A stretch of DNA of 64,000 nt from Phycisphaerae bacterium (lineage in GTDB: Bacteria > Chloroflexota > Anaerolineae > 4572-78 > J111): the NCBI GenBank assembly GCA_028285035.1, contig JANQQF010000011.1:62001-126000 (forward strand), given 5' to 3'. Under the pieces are notes generated by a model, which had not been told where the DNA came from, ran no database searches, and saw only the letters and a program-made list of their open reading frames with translations. Below, in pieces: positions 25,449 to 34,426 of this stretch. A program made the position numbers and the translations under genes. Each line of letters begins with the position of its first letter. The stretch's first letter is position 1.

Positions 25449-28354
25449 TAATCAATCGTGATTTGTTGTAAGGGGATGAAATCGGCCCCGGTTTCGTTGA
25501 TCATACGTTGTTGGCTGATGGGGTCGTACAATCCGACAATGAGCTGGTATTCTCCCGGCGCAAGGGTTTCAATTGGGATGAAACGATGATCTAGGATGAT
25601 TTGGTCAGGTTGCCAAGTTGAGGTTGGATAGGTGCCATTACGTGGTGGACCATCAAAACCAGCCACAAGATTTTGGCTTGAGTCGAGCAATTGGGCAAAA
25701 ACAATGTAGTCTTGGCTTGGGCGTTGCTCGCTGCGCCACAACAACGAGAATGCTACTCGGTTGGAAGAGACTTCATTGATTTCGAAGCTGATGAGTTCGA
25801 TTTGGTTGCTTTGGTGGGTAAGTTTGGCTTCGATGGTTTCAGCTAGTGGGGCTGGTGAGCTATTGGAGATGATATTGACAAGGGCTAGTTGAGCGGTGTC
25901 ACCGCTGCCGTCTGCCAGGGGCCAGCGTTGGCCCTGTTGGTCAGGATCAATCAAACCAACGCGCAAAGCATACGCTTGAGCATTAAGATCAGGCGGGATA
26001 GTGACATCGTGTTCGTCGCGAATATAGCGGGCTGTATCCCAGTGAAAGGTGGGGAGGTTGCTTTCGGTGGTGACATCTCCTGGCGTATAGTTTGTGGTAG
26101 TCGCGACCGTAACCCAATCGCCCAGGCGATCTAAATGAACAAAGGGTTGCAGATTGTAGCGGAGTGGCGCCTCATCGGTTTGCCAGTAGAGAACGACCGA
26201 GGTGGTTTCACCCGGTGAGAACTGGGTTTTGGCGAGATCATAGCCGACCAAACGAATGCCTTGATCAAATTGAATGTTGGTTTGATATTGAGCAATTGTG
26301 ACCTGATCAGGGGGAGATTCGAGGGTGAACAAAGGACGAAAGGATGTCTGGAAAATAAGCAGGATAGCAAACAGGATGAAACTAAAAGTGAGATTTACAT
26401 CGGATGGTATCGGGGTAAGTTGATCGATGGAAGATGATGGGCGGCGTACAAGCCAGATGGTCGAAATTGTGAGAAAGATAAGCGCGCTCCCGCTCAAGAT
26501 CAGGGAGATGATACGGACGGGCGTTTCGCCAAAACCCAGGGTCAGGGTGTGATTGCCAGCGGGGATGTTCATTAGCATCAAGCCTGTGTCTAATTCTGGT
26601 TTGATTCCAAGTGTTTGACCATTGAGTGTGGCCTGCCAGCCAGGGTAATCAAAATGAAAAAAACGCAGGGTAAAGTCTGTTGGGCTAGAGATTTGGTAGT
26701 GGTGCTGGATGGCGGTTTGGGTCAAGAGGGTGGCTGTTGCGGCTTCGGGGAGACTGCCAAAGTCTAGCCGAGCTGGGATAGCTCCATCTTGAAAAATCGG
26801 GGCGAGTGGTGATGTGGTTGGGGGAGTGGTGACATTTTGGGGAAGGTACTCGCCTAGGGTAGTGGTCCCAATTGATTGAGAGCTACGCTCATAGGTCATT
26901 TGGTCAGCCAGTGTCACCTGTCCGTATTGGGCGAAGTCGGTCACGGGGTAGAGGAGCGGGGCGATTGCCCAAAGCTGCGCCATCACGATGATGATCATTC
27001 CCCAACCTCGTGATTCTTCGGGTAGCCATAACACGCTCAACCCTACCAACAAAGCCAAACCCAAATTGGCTAACCCTAGCATTCGCCAGGGAAACTCAGC
27101 AACCTGTAGGATTTCGATGGTTTCCCAGACAGTCTGGGAGATGGGGAGGCTCATAAATATGGCCGTCAGGCTGGTTAAGGCTAATAGCAAGGTCAAACTC
27201 AAACGAGAGATGAGGGTGGAGGGATGAGCCACGTTCCGCTCAGTTAGATACAAGCGACCGAGGGCCAATACACCAAATCCAGCCAGAATGAGCGTGACAA
27301 CGCCCAAGGTTAGTGGCACATAAGGATTTGCGGCCCGACTATCAAGCGGAGGAATCCAGCTAATCAACTCTGGCCATTGGGGATATCGAATAAAAAAAGG
27401 GCTTTTTTCCAAATAAATGTCAGATTGCGCACGGGTGTTAAATCGTTCGATAAACGCAGGGAGCCAAGAGAAGGCTGAAATGAGTAAGGCCAGTGGAATT
27501 GGGGTGAGGAGGGCAATGAGGTGAGCAATTCTTTGAAAACGGCCCTCACCCCCCGTCCCCCTGTCCCGATTCGGGAGAGGGGGAGTCTGAGTTGAGGTAG
27601 AAGACGGAGAAGAGGACGACTCGGCTTGGTTCCCTTGTTTTTTAGAAAACCACCCTGCTCCCAACAGCATCAAACAATAAGCACCCAGTACAGGTGTAAA
27701 AATCAAGGCGTGAAAAAGGTGACTGAGGATGATGGCAGCGTAGGTGACGGCTGTGAAAATGACCCATCGGAAGTCTTGACTGATGCTAAATCGTGTCAAG
27801 GCCCACAACGGCCAGGGGAACAGTCCAATGGCCAAATATTGCGGGATATTACCGCCGTAGAGCAGCACCTCACGCAAAGCGAAGGGAGCAAAGGCATAAG
27901 CCACTCCAGCAACGACACCAACGGCTCGAATGCCTGATATGTCTCTGGCTAACAAATACATTCCGCTGCCATAAAGCCAAATGGTCAGAATGATTAGGAG
28001 TTTTAGGGCAGTTTCAATAGAAAAGCCGAGCTGATGAAAGAGGAGGCCCATCATATACGGTAAGGGTGGAGCAAAAATAAAGAGCGGGTAGCCATAGCCA
28101 TAAGCCAAATTGGGTGCCCAACGCGGCACGATGACACCAGGCGCCCAGGCTTGCTGGTACTCCATTGTGCGGTAGAGGTGAATTGCATAATCGGCGGCGG
28201 CGGGAAGGCCTGGCTGTAGCAATGGTTGCACAATAAAAAGCGCAAGCAGGCTGATTAATAGCCAGCCGGAATCAAGGTTATGTATCAAATGTTTAATTCG
28301 ATGGTGTATCTTTTGCACGGGGCTGGAATATACCACATTTTGCTGGGGAGGCAA
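25448..28354 (-). CDS. Large membrane protein, PTPS-related (PF10131-like) family
   Basis: 968-residue paralogue of the next gene. It has GLPAAADYAIHLYRTMEY, then VPRWAPNLAYGYGYPLFIFA and APFALREVLLYGGNIPQYLA, the conserved periplasmic-loop motifs of this family. About 12 membrane helices are followed by C-terminal beta domains ending in an FIPLQQITID tail. The first gene of a three-gene TAATG-coupled operon. An insert reading TPPLPNRDRGTGGEGRF in a loop near residue 260 comes from an in-frame palindromic repeat. Function is inferred as envelope polysaccharide or glycolipid assembly; no reaction is known. Confidence 0.8.
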   Translation of the reverse strand: MPPQQNVVYSSPVQKIHHRIKHLIHNLDSGWLLISLLALFIVQPLLQPGLPAAADYAIHLYRTMEYQQAWAPGVIVPRWAPNLAYGYGYPLFIFAPPLPYMMGLLFHQLGFSIETALKLLIILTIWLYGSGMYLLARDISGIRAVGVVAGVAYAFAPFALREVLLYGGNIPQYLAIGLFPWPLWALTRFSISQDFRWVIFTAVTYAAIILSHLFHALIFTPVLGAYCLMLLGAGWFSKKQGNQAESSSSPSSTSTQTPPLPNRDRGTGGEGRFQRIAHLIALLTPIPLALLISAFSWLPAFIERFNTRAQSDIYLEKSPFFIRYPQWPELISWIPPLDSRAANPYVPLTLGVVTLILAGFGVLALGRLYLTERNVAHPSTLISRLSLTLLLALTSLTAIFMSLPISQTVWETIEILQVAEFPWRMLGLANLGLALLVGLSVLWLPEESRGWGMIIIVMAQLWAIAPLLYPVTDFAQYGQVTLADQMTYERSSQSIGTTTLGEYLPQNVTTPPTTSPLAPIFQDGAIPARLDFGSLPEAATATLLTQTAIQHHYQISSPTDFTLRFFHFDYPGWQATLNGQTLGIKPELDTGLMLMNIPAGNHTLTLGFGETPVRIISLILSGSALIFLTISTIWLVRRPSSSIDQLTPIPSDVNLTFSFILFAILLIFQTSFRPLFTLESPPDQVTIAQYQTNIQFDQGIRLVGYDLAKTQFSPGETTSVVLYWQTDEAPLRYNLQPFVHLDRLGDWVTVATTTNYTPGDVTTESNLPTFHWDTARYIRDEHDVTIPPDLNAQAYALRVGLIDPDQQGQRWPLADGSGDTAQLALVNIISNSSPAPLAETIEAKLTHQSNQIELISFEINEVSSNRVAFSLLWRSEQRPSQDYIVFAQLLDSSQNLVAGFDGPPRNGTYPTSTWQPDQIILDHRFIPIETLAPGEYQLIVGLYDPISQQRMINETGADFIPLQQITID
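27541..27600. repeat. Palindromic repeat inside the coding sequence (copy 3)
   Basis: The core ccccctgtcccga pairs with tcgggagaggggg, with one mismatch and a one-base loop. On the minus strand it encodes TPPLPNRDRGTGGEGRF in frame, in a hydrophilic loop. Same type of sequence as the two copies in the downstream genes. Confidence 0.65.
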
Positions 28355-28376
28355 TAGGAGGTCGAGGACTCAATAG

Positions 28377-28405
28377 TTGTTCAACCATCCTGAATCGATT
28401 ATAGT
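28377..28405 (+). promoter_or_regulatory. Promoter for the Gfo/Idh-GNAT-agmatinase-cysK-like group
   Basis: TTGTTC (28377-28382) and TATAGT (28400-28405) are separated by 17 bp, directed toward the oxidoreductase gene starting at 28465. This is in the divergent gap between two operons. Confidence 0.5.
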
Positions 28406-28464
28406 GATAAAAGGAAATAACCCTTAATTATAATAACACACCATAAAACATAAGAGGTTTATGA

Positions 28465-29679
28465 ATGAGTAATGGAAAAGAAATGCGAAGTAAATACTTT
28501 GCGATGAACCCCCATTTTAATTATCTATCTGAAACAGATCGCTATCTGTTATCAAATGGTCGCCCTGGCCATCGATTTAATGTGATTGGGGCGGGTAATA
28601 TCGGGCGAGAGCACGGCTATGTCACCTTTTTGGAGGGCAGAGCTGCTATCCACGGCTTATACGACCCAAATCCTAAGAGTATCCAGACGACAAAAGCCGC
28701 TTTATCCGAATTTGCTCTTCATGATGAGCTTGTTGTCTATGATACCCTTCAGGCAGCCTGCAACGACCCAGCCGTCGACGGTTTGATTATCGCCACCCCA
28801 AATTACACTCACATTGACGTGCTTCGTGAGGCAGTGAAATCTGGAAAACATATTTTGTTGGAAAAGCCAATGGCTACGACTATCAAGGATGCCTATGAGA
28901 TTGTCCAATTGGCGAATTCTTATGATGGTGTGTTGCAGATCGGCCTGCAATATCGCTATAAGTCGATTTACACCGAAGCAATTTATGAGGCCCTACAGCG
29001 CAAAGTGATCGGTGATATCAAGACGATTAGTATTTTAGAGCACCGCCTGCCATTTTTGGACAAAGTCAATCAATGGAATAAATTCTCGAAATATTCGGGG
29101 GGCACGATGGTCGAAAAGTGCTGTCACTACTTTGACCTACTAAACCTCTTTGCTCAATCAAAACCAGTTAGCGTCTTTGCCTCTGGAAGTATGGCCGTTA
29201 ATTTCCGCGATTTTGAATACGACAACCAGAAATCCGATATCGTGGACAATGCTATGGTGGTGGTCACTTATGAAAATGGGGTCCGTGCGAGCTTTAACCT
29301 GTGTATGTTTGCCCCCATGTTCTATGAAGAACTGATTTTGTGTGGAGATGAAGGCTGGCTCAAAGCGGCTGAGCAGGAAGACTTTTTGGAAAATGGTCGC
29401 CCCAATATGCGGCTGGAAATTTTAGGTGGCGAGCAGAAGCCTTCCCGCGTGTCGACGCCCTCATACCCAAGCTATATCGAGAACAGCGGTCATAACGGCT
29501 CCACCTATTATGAGCACGTTAAGTTCATCGACAACATTGAGGGCAAAGCGACCGATACAGCTAAGGCGGAAGAAGGCTTCTGGTCGGTTGTGGTTGGTGT
29601 CGCTGCTGAAGAGTCGATCAAACAGGGTTCTATCGTTATGATTGACGACCTATTGAGCCGTGACGGTATTATCCTATGA
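28465..29679 (+). CDS. Gfo/Idh/MocA family oxidoreductase
   Basis: 404-residue NAD(P)-dependent oxidoreductase, probably cytosolic. The Rossmann domain begins with FNVIGAGNIGREHGYVTF near residue 37, then LIIATPNYTHIDV and the family hallmark EKPMAT near residue 134. The C-terminal GFO_IDH_MocA domain follows. Members usually act on sugars, inositols or amino-acid derivatives; the substrate is unknown here. A promoter lies about 60 bp upstream. The 3' end overlaps the GNAT gene by 4 bp, so at least these two are coupled. Confidence 0.93.
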   Translation: MSNGKEMRSKYFAMNPHFNYLSETDRYLLSNGRPGHRFNVIGAGNIGREHGYVTFLEGRAAIHGLYDPNPKSIQTTKAALSEFALHDELVVYDTLQAACNDPAVDGLIIATPNYTHIDVLREAVKSGKHILLEKPMATTIKDAYEIVQLANSYDGVLQIGLQYRYKSIYTEAIYEALQRKVIGDIKTISILEHRLPFLDKVNQWNKFSKYSGGTMVEKCCHYFDLLNLFAQSKPVSVFASGSMAVNFRDFEYDNQKSDIVDNAMVVVTYENGVRASFNLCMFAPMFYEELILCGDEGWLKAAEQEDFLENGRPNMRLEILGGEQKPSRVSTPSYPSYIENSGHNGSTYYEHVKFIDNIEGKATDTAKAEEGFWSVVVGVAAEESIKQGSIVMIDDLLSRDGIIL

Positions 29680-30134
29680 CTTTTTCCGTTCGTCCTGCCA
29701 CTATCGATGATTTGGATACACTCCTTGATTTTGTCTTGGCCGAAGCACGAGAGGCCGAGGGAGATAACAAGGTACCTGATACAGTACGCGAGGGGATCCG
29801 CGCAGGACTCGAATATCCAAATGTGGCCCGCTACTGGGTTTTGCTAAATGAGCAGGATGAGGTAGTGGCCAGTATCTCAATTATCCAAGAATGGAGTGAT
29901 TGGCACGCTGGCTACTACTGGTGGATTCAAAGTATGTTTATCCGGCCCGAATATCGTGGGCAGGGTTTGATGAAACCCTTATTGGCGGCCATCAAACAGG
30001 CAGCTCAAGATGAACAGGCTTTGGAACTTCGGCTGTATGTCCATCAAGATAATCAACGAGCCATCAAGGCCTATGTACGAGAAGGGTTTGATTCGTCGGT
30101 GTATAAAATTATGACGATGGACCTCACTTCATAG
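29676..30134 (+). CDS. GNAT family N-acetyltransferase
   Basis: 152-residue acetyltransferase with the acetyl-CoA-binding motif A region SMFIRPEYRGQGLMKPLLAA (R/Q-x-x-G-x-G/A) near residues 88-107. The C-terminal LYVHQDNQRAIKAYVREGF segment, with the catalytic-region tyrosine and asparagine, is typical of GNATs. The start overlaps the preceding stop as ATGA. Genomic company (oxidoreductase, agmatinase-like, cysteine-synthase-like) suggests an amine or amino-acid-derived substrate; that is inference. Confidence 0.92.
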   Translation: MTFSVRPATIDDLDTLLDFVLAEAREAEGDNKVPDTVREGIRAGLEYPNVARYWVLLNEQDEVVASISIIQEWSDWHAGYYWWIQSMFIRPEYRGQGLMKPLLAAIKQAAQDEQALELRLYVHQDNQRAIKAYVREGFDSSVYKIMTMDLTS

Positions 30135-30155
30135 AGACATTGAAGAGTAACTTTG

Positions 30156-31090
30156 ATGAGCCAAGACACAGAACTTAGTAGTACCGGGTTTGCTGCTTTT
30201 GCGGGTATTCCATCATTTATGAGGCAACCCATTTCTCGCGATTTGGCTGGCGTTGACGTGGTTGTGGTTGGGGTGCCGTTTGATGGCGGGGCCACCACAT
30301 TCCGGCCAGGCACACGACTTGGCCCCCGAACAATTCGGGAGCACTCACTGCTCATTGAGGGATTTCATCAACGCCACAAAATTAATCCCCTAGATCATCT
30401 CAAAGTTGTTGATTATGGGGATGTTGAGGTGGAGCTGGTCAATATTGAGAAAAATATTGAGATGGTGACTAGGCAGGTTGCTGAGATTGTTAAACAAGGC
30501 CCCACTGTTATCACCTTGGGGGGCGATCATTCAATCACCTACCCCCTACTCAAGGCCCACGCCAAAACCTACGGCCCCTTGGCTGTAATTCATTTTGATG
30601 CCCACACAGACACTGAAGCTGGATATCACAATCACGGCACTTCGTTTGTCGATGCTATTAAAGCGGACGTTATCGACCCAACCTCATATTTACAAGTTGG
30701 TATTCGGGGTCCGTGGTATCCCGAGGACCCTATTGCCGAAGCAGAAGCCTTGGGCGTTGAGGTGTTGACCATCGATGATTGTTTTGAGATGGGAATCCCA
30801 GCCGTTATCAAACATATCCAGCAAAAAATGGCGGGCAAACAGGTGTATGTTTCGCTCGACATCGATTCGCTTGACCCTGCTTACGCACCTGGGACGGGAA
30901 CCCCTGAGGTGGGTGGGTTTCCAGCTATCAGGTGCTGCAATTAGTGCGGGGATTACGGGGGCTTGATATCGTAGGGTTTGATTTGGTTGAGGTTAATCCG
31001 CAATTTGACCACGGGGCTATCACCGCAATTTTGGGGGCAAATATTGCCCATGAGTTTCTCTGTTTAGTGTCCCTTCGAAAAATGGAGTAG
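30156..31090 (+). pseudogene. speB: Agmatinase/arginase family gene with a frameshift near the 3' end
   Basis: Ureohydrolase of the agmatinase type (agmatine to putrescine and urea, Mn-dependent). Metal motifs GGDHS, DAHTDTEAG and SLDIDSLDPAYAPGTG are intact. After TPEVGG the frame ends at TAG 30942-30944. Shifting by one base at the ggtgggtttcc run (about 30911-30921) restores the family C-terminus (SSYQVLQLVRGLRGLDIVGF, then FDHGAITAILGANIAHE) down to TAG 31088-31090. The rebuilt length of about 312 residues is normal. It looks like a one-base loss in a T run, either a real mutation or a sequencing error. Spacing to neighbours is 21 and 5 bp. Confidence 0.85.
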
Positions 31091-31095
31091 ATGCT

Positions 31096-32082
31096 ATGCC
31101 AGACCAAAAACAGCATCCGAAAGATAGATTACTCCCCTCTGCGGTTGAAGCGATTGGTCATACGCCTCTCGTAGAATTAAATCGACTCACTCAGGGGTTA
31201 GAGGGGCGTATTCTGGCCAAGTTGGAGTACCTCAACCCCGGCTTCTCGAAAAAGGATCGAATTGCTCGCCAAATCATCGAGGATGCAGAAGCAGCAGGAC
31301 AATTGAACCCTGGTGATACAGTCGTGGAGTTGACCAGCGGTAATACGGGCACGGGACTGGCCATTGTTTGCGGAGTAAAAGGCTACCACTTTGTGGCCGT
31401 GATGTCACGGGGGAATTCGGTGGAACGGGCTCGGATGATGTCCGCTTTGGGGGCTGAAGTCGTCTTGGTCGATCAAGGCCCAGACTCCACGCCGGGCCAG
31501 GTATCTGGGGCGGACCTTGCCCTCGTTGAGGGGGTAGCCCAGCAGATTGTGACCGAACGCAATGCCTTTCGGGCGGATCAATTTCAGCTTGAGGGCAGTA
31601 TGAGAGCACATTATCTCCATACTGGCCCAGAAATTTGGCGGCAAGCTGACGGACAAATCAATGTCTTTTGCGACTATGTGGGTAGTGGAGGTAGCTTTGC
31701 TGGCTGTTCAGCGGCCTTCAAGGAATTTGATCCCAACATCCAATGCTTTTTGATTGAGCCGGCTGGCGCAGCAGTTTTGGCTGGTGAACCCGCGACCAAT
31801 CCTAATCACCGCATCCAAGGCGGGGGCTACAGTATGCCTGATTTGCAGTTGATCAACCGTGATCACGTTGATGGCTATCTGCAAGTGAGCGACGACGAAG
31901 CGATGGCGATTGCCCGCCGCTTGGCCAAAGAGGAAGGCATTTTCGGTGGCTTCTCGGCTGGAGCAAATACAGCTATAGCCCTTCGTTTGCTGAAAAATGA
32001 TTTCGTGGGTGCCACGATTGTGGTGCTGATGTGCGACTCGGGGCTAAAGTATTTGAGCACGGATTTGTGGGTATCGATTTGA
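31096..32082 (+). CDS. Cysteine synthase/cystathionine beta-synthase family PLP enzyme
   Basis: 328-residue fold-type II PLP enzyme. The PLP lysine lies in NPGFSKKDRIA near residue 50, the substrate-binding TSGNTGTGLA motif near residue 80, and the phosphate-binding loop VGSGGSFAG near residue 195 (GTGGT in typical CysK). The C-terminal ICDSG-like stretch reads VLMCDSGLKYL. It may be an O-acetylserine sulfhydrylase or a relative making other beta-substituted alanines. GGAG sits 8 nt upstream of the ATG and the gene begins 5 bp after the agmatinase frame, so it is co-transcribed. Confidence 0.88.
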   Translation: MPDQKQHPKDRLLPSAVEAIGHTPLVELNRLTQGLEGRILAKLEYLNPGFSKKDRIARQIIEDAEAAGQLNPGDTVVELTSGNTGTGLAIVCGVKGYHFVAVMSRGNSVERARMMSALGAEVVLVDQGPDSTPGQVSGADLALVEGVAQQIVTERNAFRADQFQLEGSMRAHYLHTGPEIWRQADGQINVFCDYVGSGGSFAGCSAAFKEFDPNIQCFLIEPAGAAVLAGEPATNPNHRIQGGGYSMPDLQLINRDHVDGYLQVSDDEAMAIARRLAKEEGIFGGFSAGANTAIALRLLKNDFVGATIVVLMCDSGLKYLSTDLWVSI

Positions 32083-32132
32083 GGCTTTTTATTTGTTGGA
32101 TATAAAGGCATGTTGCCCTGGAGGTGGGACAG

Positions 32133-33443
32133 ATGAAAAACAGCTCCTTATCAAACCTAAAGGTAGTCCTTATAACCCTTACTATACTTTTTGTATTGGT
32201 AGTGGCGGCGGGGTATTGGTGGTTCTTACCACGGGAAACCTCGGAAGCTGAGTTAAATGCTTTGTTCGAGCAATATATCCAACCAGGGGATGCGTGTTAC
32301 GATCAACGAGATTTTGATTGTGCCTTTGACTTTTATGATCAGGCTGTCCAGGCTTACCCCAATGAGGCCAGCAACTATGCCTATCGAGGGAATGCCTACC
32401 GCAAATTGGGGAATCTGAACTTGGCCTTAGCAGATTGTGAGACCGCTTTAGCTATGGATGCTGAGTTAGCCGTCGGCTACTTCTGCCGGGGGAATGTTTA
32501 TTCAGAACGGCAGAACTACAATCAAGCCCTGACCGAACTGAGTAGAGCAATTGAGCTTGATCCCACCTATGCTCATGCTTATAACACACGAGGCATCATT
32601 CACGACTCTCTGAATTTATATGACCAAGCCATTGCCGATTATACCGAAGCTATCAATCTGGAGATTGAGCCATTGTGGTATCCTTATCTCAATCGGGGCG
32701 ACACCTATCGTGTTTTGGGATGGTATGACCAAGCCATAGGTGATTTGGATGAGGCGGTTCGATTAGGGTCGGATCCCATTGCCTATCACGCTCGAGGAGA
32801 CACGTATACGGCGATGGGTAATTATACTCAAGCGGTCAACGACTATAATCAAGCGCTCGCTCTGAGTCCAGATAATGCTGATTCCTATCTTGATCGGGGC
32901 ATTGCTTTTGCCTACCAAGGACTCAATACCGAGGCAATGGCTGACTTTTCCGAGGTAATGCGTCTTGATCCACAAAATGCAAATGCCTACTACAATCGGG
33001 GTATTATGAATCGCCGACTTGGTAATATAAAGGCAGCCATCGCTGATTACACCCGTGCTATCGAATTGGGAAAGGACCCCTTGAGTTGGGTTTATCATAA
33101 TCGAGGGATTGCTTATGAAGTGAATGGCGATTATCAACTGGCCATTGACGACTTTACGGAGGCCGTGAATCTCTCCCCTGGCTTTGTCCGGGCCCTGACC
33201 AATCGGGGCATTGTATATCGTCGAATCGGTGAATATGACCAAGCTATTGCCGATCTAACTGAATCCATTAACCTCGCACCTGCCTATGATCTGGCCTACT
33301 ACAACCGGGCTTTGGTTTATGAAGAGATCGGTGAGTTGGATGAAGCTATTGCGGATTATCAAATCACTTCTGAACTCCCAGATAGTGGAAACGGTGCACC
33401 AGCAAAAGCTCTGGAAGATCTGCAACGCTTGAATGTAGAGTAG
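32133..33443 (+). CDS. Membrane-anchored TPR protein
   Basis: 436-residue protein with one N-terminal membrane segment (about residues 10-30, VVLITLTILFVLVVAAGYWW) followed by roughly eleven tetratricopeptide repeats. Examples are AYRGNAYRKLGNLNLALADC, AYNTRGIIHDSLNLYDQAI and AYYNRALVYEEIGELDEAI. It should sit with its repeats outside the cytoplasm as a protein-interaction scaffold. ATG 32133 is preferred because GGAGG lies 8 nt upstream; GTG 32124 overlaps that site. No partner is evident. A related TPR protein is encoded at 59.4-60.1 kb. Confidence 0.92.
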   Translation: MKNSSLSNLKVVLITLTILFVLVVAAGYWWFLPRETSEAELNALFEQYIQPGDACYDQRDFDCAFDFYDQAVQAYPNEASNYAYRGNAYRKLGNLNLALADCETALAMDAELAVGYFCRGNVYSERQNYNQALTELSRAIELDPTYAHAYNTRGIIHDSLNLYDQAIADYTEAINLEIEPLWYPYLNRGDTYRVLGWYDQAIGDLDEAVRLGSDPIAYHARGDTYTAMGNYTQAVNDYNQALALSPDNADSYLDRGIAFAYQGLNTEAMADFSEVMRLDPQNANAYYNRGIMNRRLGNIKAAIADYTRAIELGKDPLSWVYHNRGIAYEVNGDYQLAIDDFTEAVNLSPGFVRALTNRGIVYRRIGEYDQAIADLTESINLAPAYDLAYYNRALVYEEIGELDEAIADYQITSELPDSGNGAPAKALEDLQRLNVE

Positions 33444-33638
33444 CGTTTTGCCATTCAAAACAAGGTAATGGTGGCATCTAATCACCAAGCACTAAGTAGT
33501 TGGTAAAAATTTTTAGGAATAAAAGATGACGCAAAAACCGAAAATCGGCTCAAATATCATCAATTTCGCGCCAACTTTAGAAAGTAAACGGCAAAGCTTA
33601 CTCAATTTTCAGGATTACTATTTCAAAGGAGAACCCAA

Positions 33639-34424
33639 ATGCCAGAGAACGAAGTGCACTACGATAATGCAATGATTGCCTTTTTGGAGGTGATGTGGGG
33701 CAATGGCTACCTCTCACCAGGGGGGGCTGATGAGGTGAAACGGCTGTTGGAGGGGATTGACCTGACCGGGAAAACGGTGCTGGACATTGGGGCCGGGGCT
33801 GGGGGAATTACAGCTGGTCTAGCCCGCGACTTTGGGGCGGGCAAGGTCATTGGGATCGATGTCGAAGACCCAGTTGTCCAGCGGGCGCGACAAGCCGTTG
33901 AAGATGCTGGCGTGAGCGACAGAGTTAAAATTCGCAAGATTTCGCCCGATTTTCCGATTCCCATTGAGGATGGCACCTTTGACATTGTCTTTAGCAAGGA
34001 TTCGATTGTTCATATCCCTGACAAAGAAACGCTCTCCAAAGAAGCGTTTCGTATCCTCAAGCCTGGCGGCTGGTTTGTGGCCTCCGATTGGCTCATCAGC
34101 CACGACAACGAGCCCTCACCTGAAATGGCCGATTATATCCGTCGGGAAGATCTCGATTTTGGAATGGCCTCGCCTAAGCGTTATCACGCGGCCTTGGAAG
34201 GGGCGGGCTTTGTTAACGTCCAACTGAACAATCGTAATCAGTGGTATCACCAAACGGCTCAGGAAGAGCTGGCCCGAATGCAAGGGGCGGAGCGTCCTCA
34301 GTTTGATGCTACGCTGGGTAAAGAGGGCATTGATGAACAAATCGAGCTGTGGCAGGCAATGATTTACGTCTTGGGCACAGGCGAGCATTGCCCTCACCAC
34401 TTCCGGGGGCAGAAGCTAGGCTAA
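33639..34424 (+). CDS. Class I SAM-dependent methyltransferase
   Basis: 261-residue methyltransferase with motif I VLDIGAGAGGITAGLA near residue 47, the acidic GIDVED at strand 2, and FDIVFSKDSIVHIPDK at motif post-II. The spacing and the ILKPGGWFVASDW segment resemble phosphoethanolamine/sarcosine-type N-methyltransferases, but the substrate is unproven. AAAGGAG precedes the ATG by 8 nt. The next gene starts 2 bp after the stop, making this the first gene of a three-gene operon with an SDR and an acyl-CoA ligase. Confidence 0.9.
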   Translation: MPENEVHYDNAMIAFLEVMWGNGYLSPGGADEVKRLLEGIDLTGKTVLDIGAGAGGITAGLARDFGAGKVIGIDVEDPVVQRARQAVEDAGVSDRVKIRKISPDFPIPIEDGTFDIVFSKDSIVHIPDKETLSKEAFRILKPGGWFVASDWLISHDNEPSPEMADYIRREDLDFGMASPKRYHAALEGAGFVNVQLNNRNQWYHQTAQEELARMQGAERPQFDATLGKEGIDEQIELWQAMIYVLGTGEHCPHHFRGQKLG

Positions 34425-34426
34425 CA

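Noticed and set aside
30908..30925. Programmed -1 frameshift in the agmatinase gene
   Set aside because: In the zero frame the run is ggt ggg ttt cca, which is not an X-XXY-YYZ slippery site, and no strong stem follows.
30936..30950. Amber read-through of the agmatinase TAG by the tRNA(CUA)
   Set aside because: The zero frame after this TAG does not match the family; the conserved C-terminus is in another frame.
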